Assembly: GCA_001604045.1 (NCBI GenBank)
Contig: LVAN01000021.1
Coordinates: 29,234-93,233 of the forward strand
DNA: 64,000 bases
Direction: 5' to 3'
Source: Clostridiales bacterium Firm_08
GTDB taxonomy: Bacteria > Bacillota > Clostridia > Oscillospirales > QAKW01
Shown: piece after piece, positions 29,911 through 40,124 of the stretch
How positions within the stretch are numbered: the first letter of the stretch is position 1
Layout: every line of letters starts with the position of its first letter
Notes under the pieces: model-generated
The model's database searches: none
What the model was told of the DNA's origin: nothing
What the model saw: only the letters and a program-made list of their open reading frames with translations
Made by a program: the position numbers and the translations under genes

Positions 29911-30761
29911 AGCAAAACATTTTAACGAGGTTTTATACAAGTCTTATCATTTTCGCGGTGTTTATGCTGATTTTTCTTACCTCGTTCCTATCTCCTCTTT
30001 TTGAGATCGCGATCTCCTTTCTTTCAATGTTTTGTATATGGGAGGCGATACGCGGTACGGGATATGGCGAAAAGCGTATTTTTATGGTCCCGAGCCTGAT
30101 CTTTGGTGGACTCATGCCGCTTGTTTTTGCCTTTAAACCATATATTTTCCCGAATCGCAGCGCGTGGTACGGCGTGATCGTTCTCGGCTTTTTGTACTGC
30201 ATTGCCTCCTTTATCATTATGATGTGCAATGTTCAGACGCTGAAATTTCATAATACTACCGCCATTATGTTCATGTCGCTTCTTATCTCCGCGTTTCTTT
30301 CAACGCTGGTGTATATCCGGCGTCTTGGAGATCACGGCTTTTTCTATATGGTTCTCGCGATCGTTTGTTGCGCGTGGGTCACGGATATCTTTGCCTATCT
30401 TGTCGGCATGATGTTCGGAAAGCATCATTTTGTGCCGCATATCAGCCCTAAAAAAACCATCGAAGGATCGCTTGGCGGCGCCCTGTTCTGCATTGTGTTT
30501 TTTGTCCTGTTCTGTTTCATTTATAAACTGATGTATCATGTTTCTTTTCATTGGGGGCTGGTCATCCTGTATGCGTTCGTCTGTACGATCGTCGGACAGA
30601 TCGGTGATCTTTCTTTCTCCCTGATCAAACGATCATACGGCATCAAGGATTTCGGCAGGATCCTGCCGGGACACGGCGGCGTGCTGGATCGTCTTGATTC
30701 TCTTATCTTTATCGCGCCGACGTTTTATATGCTGCTGAGTTTACAGCCGCTGATACGATGA
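29907..30761 (+). CDS. cdsA: Phosphatidate cytidylyltransferase
   Basis: ISPKKTIEGSLGG, SLIKRSYGIKDFGRILPGHGGVLDRLDSL. Confidence 0.96.
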   Translation: MKQNILTRFYTSLIIFAVFMLIFLTSFLSPLFEIAISFLSMFCIWEAIRGTGYGEKRIFMVPSLIFGGLMPLVFAFKPYIFPNRSAWYGVIVLGFLYCIASFIIMMCNVQTLKFHNTTAIMFMSLLISAFLSTLVYIRRLGDHGFFYMVLAIVCCAWVTDIFAYLVGMMFGKHHFVPHISPKKTIEGSLGGALFCIVFFVLFCFIYKLMYHVSFHWGLVILYAFVCTIVGQIGDLSFSLIKRSYGIKDFGRILPGHGGVLDRLDSLIFIAPTFYMLLSLQPLIR

Positions 30762-31909
30762 AAAAATTCATTTCCATACTCGGAAGCACCGGTTCTATCG
30801 GAACACAAGCGCTTAAGGTGATCCAACGCCTTGGATATACCGTAAGCGCTTTAAGTGCTTTTAGAAACATCGATCTTTTGGAAAAACAGGTCCGCGCGTT
30901 TCGTCCCGCTCTCGTGTCGGTGTATGATGAGACCGCGGCGCGCGAACTCAGGGAACGACTCAAAAGATTTAAAGATGTGACGGTTTTGTCAGGAAAAGAG
31001 GGAAACCTTGCTGTCGCGACGGAACCGACAGCGGATATGGTGCTTACTTCCATGGTCGGTATGATAGGACTTGAACCGACGATCGCGGCGATCCGCGCGG
31101 GAAAAGATATTGCGCTTGCCAACAAGGAAACGCTGGTCTGTGCCGGGCAGCTTATTATGGATCTCGCGAGAAAAAAAGGAGTAAACATTTATCCGGTCGA
31201 CAGTGAGCACAGCGCGATCTTTCAATGCCTGCAGGGCAAAAGGAACAACACAGTCAAAAAAATATGGCTGACCGCGTCCGGCGGACCGTTCAGAGGGTTT
31301 ACACGCGACCAGCTGCGGCATGTGACAAAGGAGCAGGCGCTTCATCATCCCAACTGGTCGATGGGAGCGAAGATCACGATCGACAGCGCCACGATGATGA
31401 ACAAAGGCCTTGAGATCATTGAGGCAAGATGGCTGTTTGACGTCCCCCAAAAGGATATCAATGTGGCGGTGCATCCCGAGAGTATCGTTCATTCCATGGT
31501 ACAGTTTGAGGACAACGCCATCCTTGCGCAGCTTGGCGTGCCGAGTATGGAGATCCCCATCCAGTATGCTTTGACGTATCCCGATCGTGTTGAGACGGAG
31601 GACGCGCTTCTGCTTGATCCGTTTGAAAAGTCCCTGCATTTTGAAAGAGCGGATGATACGACTTTCCCGCTTATGTCGGTTTGCCGAAAGGCGCTTGATA
31701 TGAGCGGTCTTATGCCGGCGGTCGCCAACGGCGCCAACGAAGCCGCTGTGGAACTTTTTTTGAATGACGTGATCGATTTTTATCAGATCAACGAAGCGGT
31801 GGAAAGCAGTTTTGCCGCATTTTCCGCCAATAAACAGACATATACTATAAAAGACGTCATTGAAGCAGATCAAACGGCGCGTTTTCACGTTTACGCCAAA
31901 TATCTATAG
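30758..31909 (+). CDS. dxr: 1-deoxy-D-xylulose-5-phosphate reductoisomerase
   Basis: ILGSTGSIGTQALKVI, NKETLVCAG, DSEHSAIFQCLQG, ASGGPFRG. Confidence 0.97.
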   Translation: MKKFISILGSTGSIGTQALKVIQRLGYTVSALSAFRNIDLLEKQVRAFRPALVSVYDETAARELRERLKRFKDVTVLSGKEGNLAVATEPTADMVLTSMVGMIGLEPTIAAIRAGKDIALANKETLVCAGQLIMDLARKKGVNIYPVDSEHSAIFQCLQGKRNNTVKKIWLTASGGPFRGFTRDQLRHVTKEQALHHPNWSMGAKITIDSATMMNKGLEIIEARWLFDVPQKDINVAVHPESIVHSMVQFEDNAILAQLGVPSMEIPIQYALTYPDRVETEDALLLDPFEKSLHFERADDTTFPLMSVCRKALDMSGLMPAVANGANEAAVELFLNDVIDFYQINEAVESSFAAFSANKQTYTIKDVIEADQTARFHVYAKYL

Positions 31910-31917
31910 GAGATCTT

Positions 31918-32964
31918 ATGCAGCTTGTTTTTAAAATTCTGATCACGGTCCTTTTATTCGGCGTGTTGATCTTCATACATGAACTCGGGCATTATCTGAC
32001 AGCGCGGTGGTCCGGGGTAAAGATCCTTGAGTTTTCTCTGGGTATGGGGCCGGCGATCCTGAAAAAAGAAAAGAAGGGGATCCAATATTCGCTTCGCGCT
32101 TTTCCCATCGGCGGATTTGTTCAAATGGATGGTGAGGACGGCGACGGGACAGATGAAAACTCTTTTGACAAAAAACCAAAACGCAAGCGTTTGATCATTC
32201 TCGCGGCGGGCGCGTTCAATAATATTGTTTTCGGCTTTTTACTGATTTGTCTTGTTTACGGTCTGATGCGCGGGATCACACTATATCCGACGACTTATGT
32301 AGCGGAGTTCGACGAGAATGCTCAATCGTCGTCGAGTGGTCTCGCGGAGAAGGATAAGATCGTATCCGTCAACGGCTACCGCATTTACAGTTATACGGAT
32401 CTCGCATACGCGTTTTCTCTTGATACAGACAAGGATCTGACACTGACGGTTATCAGAAACGGAAAAAAACAAGTTCTTGAAAACGTAAAACTCCCTGTGG
32501 TCGACGATGAATACGGAAAACGGTATGAAATAGATTTTACCGTTTACGGTACGAAAAAAACGGTTTGGAGTACCGTCAAATACTCTTTTGACAACACCAT
32601 TTCTCTCTCACGGTCCATCTATTCGTTTATCGGTTCTTTGTTCACGGGGAAAGCGGATCTTAAAAATGTCAGCGGCCCTGTCGGGACGACAAAGATCGTC
32701 GGCGACGCGGTGGTCAGTGAAAAAGGTTTTGATTTCGCCTCTCTTTTTTTGATGATGGCGATGATCTCCATCAATCTGGGGATCGTAAATCTGTTGCCTT
32801 TTCCGGCACTTGACGGCGGCAGGATCCTATTGCTCGGCTATGAGGCGATTTTTAAGAAAAGACTGAATAAAAAAGTGGAGGCGGCCATCAATACGACAGG
32901 ATTTATTCTATTGATGGGGCTTATGCTGATCATTACGATCAAGGACGTTGTCCATCTGTTTTGA
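31918..32964 (+). CDS. rseP: Site-2 protease RseP (RIP metalloprotease)
   Basis: HELGHYLTAR, PDZ domain, LPFPALDGGRI. Confidence 0.95.
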   Translation: MQLVFKILITVLLFGVLIFIHELGHYLTARWSGVKILEFSLGMGPAILKKEKKGIQYSLRAFPIGGFVQMDGEDGDGTDENSFDKKPKRKRLIILAAGAFNNIVFGFLLICLVYGLMRGITLYPTTYVAEFDENAQSSSSGLAEKDKIVSVNGYRIYSYTDLAYAFSLDTDKDLTLTVIRNGKKQVLENVKLPVVDDEYGKRYEIDFTVYGTKKTVWSTVKYSFDNTISLSRSIYSFIGSLFTGKADLKNVSGPVGTTKIVGDAVVSEKGFDFASLFLMMAMISINLGIVNLLPFPALDGGRILLLGYEAIFKKRLNKKVEAAINTTGFILLMGLMLIITIKDVVHLF

Positions 32965-32971
32965 GGGTAGT

Positions 32972-34009
32972 ATGAGAAAAGAAGTGAAAATCGGAAACGT
33001 TATGATCGGCGGCGGCCATCATATCGCGATACAATCGATGCTTTCCACGCCGAGCGATCAGCCGGAGGCGTGTGTTCGTCAGGCGCTTGAACTTCAAAAG
33101 GCGGGTTGTGAGATCGTTCGTGTGGCGATCCCGGATCTGACCGCGGTAAAAACGATCGCGGCGCTCAAAGAAAGAATAGATATTCCGGTGGTCGCCGACA
33201 TTCATTTTGACTATAAACTCGCCCTGGAGTCCGCCGCGGCGGGCGTGGACAAGATCCGCATCAATCCCGGCAATATCGGCTCTGACGATAAGGTCAGGTC
33301 GGTCGCCGACGCCTGTCGGCAAAAAAGCATCCCGATCCGGATCGGTGTCAACGGCGGTTCTCTTGAAAAGTCTATTCTCTCCAAATACGGCGCGCCGACG
33401 GCCGAGGCGCTCGCGGAAAGCGCGATGTTCCACGTCGGTCTGCTTGAAAAATTTGATTTTGACGACATTGTGATCTCTATCAAGTCGTCCAACGTGCAAA
33501 GCATGATATCTGCTTTTCGCATGGTGGCCGAGAGGTGCCGTTATCCTCTCCATATCGGTGTGACAGAGGCCGGTCCCGGCAGAAAGGGCGTTATCAAAAA
33601 CGCGATCGGTATCGGATCCCTGTTGTGTGACGGGATTGGTGATACCATTCGCGTCTCATTGACAGATGATCCGATCGAAGAGATATATGCCGCGAAGGAT
33701 ATTCTCGCTTCTCTCGGCATGCTTGCCGATACGCCGCAGCTTATTTCCTGCCCGACTTGCGGCAGAACGCGTATCGACCTTATTTCTCTTGCCGAAAAAG
33801 TTGACGCTATGCTTCGCGACGTTCATAAACCGGTCAAAGTCGCTGTGATGGGGTGTGCCGTCAACGGCCCCGGAGAAGCCCGGGAAGCCGATATCGGCGT
33901 TGCCGGCGGCAAGGATGAAGGGATCATTTTTAAGAAGGGAACGATCTTGAAAAAAGTGCCTTATGATGATATCATTCGGGTACTGCGGGAAGAGATCGAT
34001 AAACTGTAA
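32972..34009 (+). CDS. ispG: 4-hydroxy-3-methylbut-2-en-1-yl diphosphate synthase
   Basis: ADIHFDYKLA, RINPGNIG, ISCPTCGRT, MGCAVNGPGEA. Confidence 0.97.
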   Translation: MRKEVKIGNVMIGGGHHIAIQSMLSTPSDQPEACVRQALELQKAGCEIVRVAIPDLTAVKTIAALKERIDIPVVADIHFDYKLALESAAAGVDKIRINPGNIGSDDKVRSVADACRQKSIPIRIGVNGGSLEKSILSKYGAPTAEALAESAMFHVGLLEKFDFDDIVISIKSSNVQSMISAFRMVAERCRYPLHIGVTEAGPGRKGVIKNAIGIGSLLCDGIGDTIRVSLTDDPIEEIYAAKDILASLGMLADTPQLISCPTCGRTRIDLISLAEKVDAMLRDVHKPVKVAVMGCAVNGPGEAREADIGVAGGKDEGIIFKKGTILKKVPYDDIIRVLREEIDKL

Positions 34010-34020
34010 CGGAGGCATAC

Positions 34021-37000
34021 ATGGCACAACGGGCTTTTTTTGATTTATTCAGTAAACTTGATCCTTCGAAATACGATCCGAAGGTTTGCTCGGCTATGGT
34101 GTCCGATATCAGGATCCAGCGCGAAAAGAGAGTTTTGGTCGGTAGCGTGGTCTTTGATAACTATCTTTCGCAGAACGAAATATCCTCGTTGCTGGATGAC
34201 GTCCGTTCAGTATACGCTTTGTCAGAACTGCGCCTTAAGGTTTCTTTTCAGGGAGAATTTTTTTCCGAAGATAAATGGCAGGATATCGTTACCGTGATAC
34301 GGCAGAAAAACGTAAACTGCAACGGTTTTTTCAATGACAGTACGGTCAGCGTCTCGGAAGACGTTGTTACCGTAGAACTCCGACACGGCGGACTTTCGAT
34401 CCTTGAAAAATTCCATTTGGACAGGGATGTTGCCGCTGCGATTGAGGAGCGTTTCGGCAAACGGTATCAGGTCGTTTTTTCCGGTGTCACGGAGGCAACG
34501 GTCGACCGGAATGAGATCGCGTCTCTCGAGATACCGAGGTTTGAGGCGCCGTCTCGCCCTGTTCCAGTAACGCCGCCGGAACGCCCCGTGACAAAATACA
34601 ATCACCGACGCGAAAAACCGGATCCTTCTATCACGCTTTCCGGCAAGGATCTCGCGTTCGATCTGACGGATATCGAGCTTTTAAAAGGAAAAAAAACGGG
34701 GGACGCCGTGATCAGGATCTCGGAACTCAACGCTGATTTTTCCCGCGCGACGATCGTCGGTGAGATATTTTATTTTGACAGTCGCCCCACATGGGACAAA
34801 AGGAATGTCAGAGTAACGATCTATATTACGGATGACACCGGCTCTTTTGTTGTCAAATTTATGGACAAAGCGGAAAACTTCGATGAATATGCCGATAAGC
34901 TCAAAATCGGTCATTCCGTACTTGTCACGGGCGATGTGATGTATGATAAATATGAGTCGGATAACGTTTTGCAGGCAAGCGCGGTCGCGTCGGTTCGCCG
35001 CAGGAAAGCGATCGATCCTTATCCCGAAAAAAGAGTGGAACTGCACCTTCATACCAAAATGTCAACGATGGACGCGACAAACGATATCGAAGAATTCGTA
35101 AAACGCGCCTCGGAGTGGGGGCACAAGGCGATCGCTGTCACTGACCACGGAAATGTTCAAGCATTCCCGCAGGCACAGGCGGCAGGCGATGAATACGGTG
35201 TCAAGATCATATACGGGATGGAAGGTTATTTGATCAACGATATGACGAATGCCGTCGTATTCGGTGATGGCAAGGCTGATTTTAAAGATACCTATGTTAT
35301 ATTCGATCTTGAGACGACAGGCCTTTCGGCGGCGGAAAACCGTGTGACGGAGATTGGCGCTGTAAAGATGAAAGACGGCGAGATCATTGACACATTTCAA
35401 ACCTTTGTTGATCCCGAAACCTCTATTCCGGCAAAGATCGTGGAACTCACGGGTATAACCGATGAAATGGTGAAGGACGCACCGACGTTCGCGGAAGCGT
35501 TTGAAAATTTTGCGGCTTTTTGCGGGAACAACGCGGTACTGGTCGCGCATAACGCCAATTTTGATGTCGGCTTTATGCGCGCCGGAGCGGAGCGGATCGG
35601 CAAAACCTTTGACTATACGTATATCGATACCGTTCCCGTGTGCCGGTATGTGTTCCCTGATATGCGTTCCGTAAAACTTGATCTTGTCGCCTCGCGCATC
35701 CGTCTTCCGAAATTCGATCACCATCGCGCCGTGGACGATGCGAAAACGCTCGCGGGGATCGTTCAGTATCTGTTCGATTTTCTGCAAAGCCATGATAAGA
35801 TCACTTCTCTTGACGATATGCGCGAATATATCAACAAGGTGGATTATAAAAGCAAAAACACAAGATATTCGCATGTTGTTCTGCTCGCCAAAAACAAGGT
35901 CGGTCTTAAAAATCTCTATAAACTCATTTCGAAATCAAGCATCGAGCATTTTTATAAAAAGCCGCTGATCTTTAAAAGCGAACTCGCGGCACTGCGGGAA
36001 GGACTTATCATCGGAAGCGCCTGTGAGGCGGGTGAATTGTACCGGGCAGTCGTGAACGGTAAAACAGAGGAGGAACTCCTGTCTCTCGCGGACTTTTACG
36101 ACTATCTTGAAATCCAGCCGCTCGGCAACAATATGTATCTTTTCCGCAATGGAACGGTCGGCAGCATCGAATCGCTCAAAGACTTCAATCGTAAGATCAT
36201 CAAACTTGGCGAAAAACTCGGAAAGCCTGTGTGCGCGACGTGCGACGCTCATTTTCTAAATAAAAATGACGAGGTGTTCCGCCGCATCCTGCAGGCGGGA
36301 CAGGGATATACCGACGCGGAGGAGCAGCCGCCGCTTTATTTCCGTGACACCAAGGCGATGCTGGATGAATTCGATTATTTGGATCCGGAAAAGGCTCATG
36401 AGATCGTTATTGAAAATCCCAATAAGATCGCGGATCTTTGTGAGCCGATCGTCCCCATTCCGGACGGTATTTATCCTCCTGTGCTTGAAGGGTGCGAAAC
36501 GGAACTTCGTGAGATCGCGAACCGGAGAGCCGTTGAAATATACGGCGATCCCGTACCGGATTTTATAACGGAGAGAATGAACAAGGAACTTGACTCGATC
36601 ATCGGCAACGGATATGCCGTTATGTATATGGTCGCGCAGAAACTTGTAAAGAAATCCAACAAGGACGGATATTTTGTCGGATCCAGGGGTTCGGTCGGAT
36701 CATCTTTCGCCGCGTATATCGTCGGGATCTCTGAGGTCAACCCTCTGCCGCCGCATTATCTTTGCCCGAAATGCAAGCATATTGAAGTATTCAATGACGG
36801 TTCTGTCGGATCCGGATTTGACCTGCCGGATAAAAACTGTCCGAAATGCGGAACGTCCATGAAAGGTGACGGACACGATATCCCGTTTGAAACTTTTCTT
36901 GGATTTAAAGGGGACAAAGTGCCGGATATCGACCTCAACTTCAGCGGTGTTTATCAACCGACCGCGCAAGCCTACGTTGAGGATATGTTCGGCAAAGGAT

Positions 37001-38352
37001 ATGTCTTTAAGGCGGGCACCATCGGAACGGTCGCGGACAGGACCGCATACGGCTTTGTCAAAAAATATCTTGAAGCAAAAGAACTTACTTTGAATAAGGC
37101 GGAGGAACAGAGACTGGTCAACGGATGTGTGGGCGTCAAACGTACCACCGGACAACATCCCGCGGGAATGGTCGTAATTCCCGAAAAATATGAGGTGTAC
37201 GATTTTTGCCCCATACAGCATCCGGCGGACGATCAGACATCCGGTATTCTGACGACGCATTTCGACTTTAATTCGATGCACGACACGATCATGAAGTTCG
37301 ATATCCTCGGACACGATGTGCCGACGCTTCTTAAAAAGTTGGAAGACCTCACCGGCGTTCCCTTTGAGTCGATCCCGATGAACGATCCGGATATCTACGG
37401 GCTGTTGCAGTCTCCGAAAGCGCTCGGAGTGTCGCCGGAAGCGATCCGTTGCGAGACCGGGACGCTCGCGCTGCCCGAAATGGGTACGTCTTTTGTCCGC
37501 GGTATGCTATTGCAGGCAAAACCAAAGAACTTTTCCGATCTGCTACAGATCTCCGGTCTATCGCATGGTACAGACGTATGGCTCGGCAACGCGGCGGATC
37601 TGATCGAAAAAGGGATCTGCGGGATCTCCGACGTAATCGGTACCCGCGACAGTATTATGGTCTATCTCATACATAAAGGCATGGAGCCGTCTCTTGCGTT
37701 CAAGATCATGGAGATCGTCCGGAAGGGGAAATCCAAAAAATTGCTGACGCAGGAAATGATCGACGAAATGAAACGCGTCGGTTGTCCTGAATGGTATGTC
37801 GAGTCCTGTATGAAGATCAAATATATGTTTCCGAAGGCGCACGCCGCGGCGTACGTTATGGGCGCCATCCGGCTCGGATGGTATAAGATCCACTATCCGC
37901 TCGAATTTTATGCCGCGCATTTTTCCGTCCGTCCCGACGGCTTTGACGCGCTGGAAGTCGGCAAAGGCGCGGAATATGTCAAGAATGTCATTGCCTCCAT
38001 CGAAAATCTCGGTAAAGAAGCCAAAGCGACCGACACGGATAAGGCAACAACATATCAGGTGGTCGTAGAGGCGATGGCGCGCGGTATCGAATTCCTGCCG
38101 GTCGATCTTGAACGCTCCGACGCCACACAGTTCCTTCCGGAGGACGGCAAGATCCGTATGCCGTTTTCCGTTTTTTCCGGCGTTGGGGAAGCGGCGGCAA
38201 AAGGGATCGCGGCGGCGCGTGACCGCGGCGGTTATATTTCACAGGAGGAATTCCGCACCATGGCGGGGATCTCCAACACGATTGTTGAATTGTTTGACAG
38301 GGAAAATGTTTTCGGAGGCCTTCCTGCGACCTCTCAAATCACATTCTTTTAA
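34021..38352 (+). CDS. polC: DNA polymerase III PolC-type alpha subunit
   Basis: PHP domain, embedded DEDD exonuclease YVIFDLETTGLSA, Zn cluster CPKCKHIE...CPKCGT. Confidence 0.98.
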   Translation: MAQRAFFDLFSKLDPSKYDPKVCSAMVSDIRIQREKRVLVGSVVFDNYLSQNEISSLLDDVRSVYALSELRLKVSFQGEFFSEDKWQDIVTVIRQKNVNCNGFFNDSTVSVSEDVVTVELRHGGLSILEKFHLDRDVAAAIEERFGKRYQVVFSGVTEATVDRNEIASLEIPRFEAPSRPVPVTPPERPVTKYNHRREKPDPSITLSGKDLAFDLTDIELLKGKKTGDAVIRISELNADFSRATIVGEIFYFDSRPTWDKRNVRVTIYITDDTGSFVVKFMDKAENFDEYADKLKIGHSVLVTGDVMYDKYESDNVLQASAVASVRRRKAIDPYPEKRVELHLHTKMSTMDATNDIEEFVKRASEWGHKAIAVTDHGNVQAFPQAQAAGDEYGVKIIYGMEGYLINDMTNAVVFGDGKADFKDTYVIFDLETTGLSAAENRVTEIGAVKMKDGEIIDTFQTFVDPETSIPAKIVELTGITDEMVKDAPTFAEAFENFAAFCGNNAVLVAHNANFDVGFMRAGAERIGKTFDYTYIDTVPVCRYVFPDMRSVKLDLVASRIRLPKFDHHRAVDDAKTLAGIVQYLFDFLQSHDKITSLDDMREYINKVDYKSKNTRYSHVVLLAKNKVGLKNLYKLISKSSIEHFYKKPLIFKSELAALREGLIIGSACEAGELYRAVVNGKTEEELLSLADFYDYLEIQPLGNNMYLFRNGTVGSIESLKDFNRKIIKLGEKLGKPVCATCDAHFLNKNDEVFRRILQAGQGYTDAEEQPPLYFRDTKAMLDEFDYLDPEKAHEIVIENPNKIADLCEPIVPIPDGIYPPVLEGCETELREIANRRAVEIYGDPVPDFITERMNKELDSIIGNGYAVMYMVAQKLVKKSNKDGYFVGSRGSVGSSFAAYIVGISEVNPLPPHYLCPKCKHIEVFNDGSVGSGFDLPDKNCPKCGTSMKGDGHDIPFETFLGFKGDKVPDIDLNFSGVYQPTAQAYVEDMFGKGYVFKAGTIGTVADRTAYGFVKKYLEAKELTLNKAEEQRLVNGCVGVKRTTGQHPAGMVVIPEKYEVYDFCPIQHPADDQTSGILTTHFDFNSMHDTIMKFDILGHDVPTLLKKLEDLTGVPFESIPMNDPDIYGLLQSPKALGVSPEAIRCETGTLALPEMGTSFVRGMLLQAKPKNFSDLLQISGLSHGTDVWLGNAADLIEKGICGISDVIGTRDSIMVYLIHKGMEPSLAFKIMEIVRKGKSKKLLTQEMIDEMKRVGCPEWYVESCMKIKYMFPKAHAAAYVMGAIRLGWYKIHYPLEFYAAHFSVRPDGFDALEVGKGAEYVKNVIASIENLGKEAKATDTDKATTYQVVVEAMARGIEFLPVDLERSDATQFLPEDGKIRMPFSVFSGVGEAAAKGIAAARDRGGYISQEEFRTMAGISNTIVELFDRENVFGGLPATSQITFF

Positions 38353-38365
38353 GACCGGGAGAAAT

Positions 38366-39262
38366 ATGCTGATCGATTTTCTGAATAAAAACCAAATATC
38401 TTATACGGAAAATGAACCGCTTGCCCCTTTGACGACATTTCGCATCGGCGGCAAAGCGGACATAGTCATACGGCCGAATTCGGAGGGAAAAGCCGCTGCT
38501 CTGATCCGTTTTCTAAATGATACGGGACGGAAATATTTTTTGATGGGCAGAGGCTCCGATCTGCTGTTTTCCGACCGTGATTTCAAGATCCCGATCATCA
38601 AGACGGATCTGCTGGATGAAATGCGCCGGGAAGGGGATCTGTTCACCTTCGGCGCCGGTGTCAAATTGTCCGCTGCCGCGCTGTTTGCCGCCGAAAACGG
38701 CTATTCCGGTTTTGAGTTCGCACACGGCATCCCCGGCAGTATCGGCGGCGCCGTCTATATGAATGCCGGCGCGTATGACGGGATGATCGCGGACGTTTGC
38801 GTCTCCACGACATATGTGAATGCCGGAGGATCTGTTGAAACGATCATGGGCGAGGCGCACAAGTTCGGATACAGACATTCTGTTTTTATGCATCGTGAAA
38901 ATGATTTGATCCTTTCGACGACGATCCAGCTCGTTCCCGGGGACAAACAAGCGATCCACGCGAAAATGGAGGACCTTATGCGGCGGCGCAGGGAAAAACA
39001 ACCGCTCAACTATCCAAGCGCCGGTTCGACGTTCAAAAGACCGGAGGGCGCGTATGCCTCGAAACTGATCGATGAAGCGGGCCTTAAAGGGTACCGCATC
39101 GGAGGTGCCGAGGTCAGCGAAAAACACGCGGGATTTATCATCAATAAAGACAACGCGTCGTTTGACGACGTAAAAAATTTGATTGGATTTGTACGTGATA
39201 CGGTAAAGGAAAAGACGGGATATACGCTTGAGTGTGAGGTCCGTATCATAGAACAGGAGTAA
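38366..39262 (+). CDS. murB: UDP-N-acetylenolpyruvoylglucosamine reductase
   Basis: PLTTFRIGGKAD, GIPGSIGGAVYMNAGAY, YPSAGSTFKRPEG; start at MLIDFLNKNQISY. Confidence 0.96.
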   Translation: MLIDFLNKNQISYTENEPLAPLTTFRIGGKADIVIRPNSEGKAAALIRFLNDTGRKYFLMGRGSDLLFSDRDFKIPIIKTDLLDEMRREGDLFTFGAGVKLSAAALFAAENGYSGFEFAHGIPGSIGGAVYMNAGAYDGMIADVCVSTTYVNAGGSVETIMGEAHKFGYRHSVFMHRENDLILSTTIQLVPGDKQAIHAKMEDLMRRRREKQPLNYPSAGSTFKRPEGAYASKLIDEAGLKGYRIGGAEVSEKHAGFIINKDNASFDDVKNLIGFVRDTVKEKTGYTLECEVRIIEQE

Positions 39263-39266
39263 ACTA

Positions 39267-40121
39267 ATGGAACTTATCATTATCAGCGGAATGTCGGGCG
39301 CCGGCAAATCTCACGCGCTGCGCGCGTTTGAGGATCTGGGGTACAGCTGCGTCGATAACGTTCCGCCGGAGCTGATCGAAAAATTCGCCGAGGTCTGCGC
39401 GATGCCGGATTGCAGTATCAACCGGATGGTCCTGGTTGTCGACAGCCGTTCCGCGGAACTTTTCTCAAAACTTCCAAGCGCTATGGATGTTCTGAAAGAG
39501 AAAAAAGTAGAGTTCAAACTCCTGTTCCTGGATGCCAGCAATGAAGTATTGCTGAAACGTTATAAAGAAACGAGACGCCGCCATCCGCTTTTATCGGACG
39601 CTAATAAATCTCTTGCGGAAGCGATCCAGACAGAACGGATGAAGATACAACTCGCTAAAAACCGTGCTGATATCATCATCGACACGACCCATCTGTCCGG
39701 CAAAGCGCTTACCGGCCATATCATCCGGCTTTTCAGCGCCGGCAGCAACGGTATGAACATTACGGTAATGTCCTTCGGTTTCAAATACGGGATCCCGAAT
39801 GACGCCGATCTTGTTTTCGATGTTCGGTGTCTTCCCAATCCCTTTTATGTTGAGGATCTGCGTGATAAATTCGGATATAACAAGGAAGTTTACGACTATG
39901 TTTTTAAATGGGAAAGCGCCAAGGCGCTCCGCCTGAAACTGGAAGAACTTTTTTCACTTCTTTTGCCGTTATACGCGGAGGAGGGCAAAGCAAGCCTTGT
40001 CATCGCTTTCGGCTGCACAGGCGGGCAACACCGCTCTGTTGCCTTCGCGGAATATTTCGGCGGATTTTGTAAGCACAAAAACTATCACACGTCTCTGATC
40101 CACAGAGACGCGGAAAAATAG
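39267..40121 (+). CDS. rapZ: RNase adapter RapZ/YvcJ-type nucleotide-binding protein
   Basis: IISGMSGAGKSHALRAFEDLGY, FGFKYGIPNDADLVFDVRCLPNPF, IAFGCTGGQHRSVA. Confidence 0.96.
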   Translation: MELIIISGMSGAGKSHALRAFEDLGYSCVDNVPPELIEKFAEVCAMPDCSINRMVLVVDSRSAELFSKLPSAMDVLKEKKVEFKLLFLDASNEVLLKRYKETRRRHPLLSDANKSLAEAIQTERMKIQLAKNRADIIIDTTHLSGKALTGHIIRLFSAGSNGMNITVMSFGFKYGIPNDADLVFDVRCLPNPFYVEDLRDKFGYNKEVYDYVFKWESAKALRLKLEELFSLLLPLYAEEGKASLVIAFGCTGGQHRSVAFAEYFGGFCKHKNYHTSLIHRDAEK

Positions 40122-40124
40122 GAT

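Noticed and set aside
38108-38365. Extended N-terminus of the murB ORF overlapping polC
   Set aside because: MurB homology starts at MLIDFLNKNQISY (38366) after a GGGAGAA RBS; the upstream part is an out-of-frame shadow of polC.
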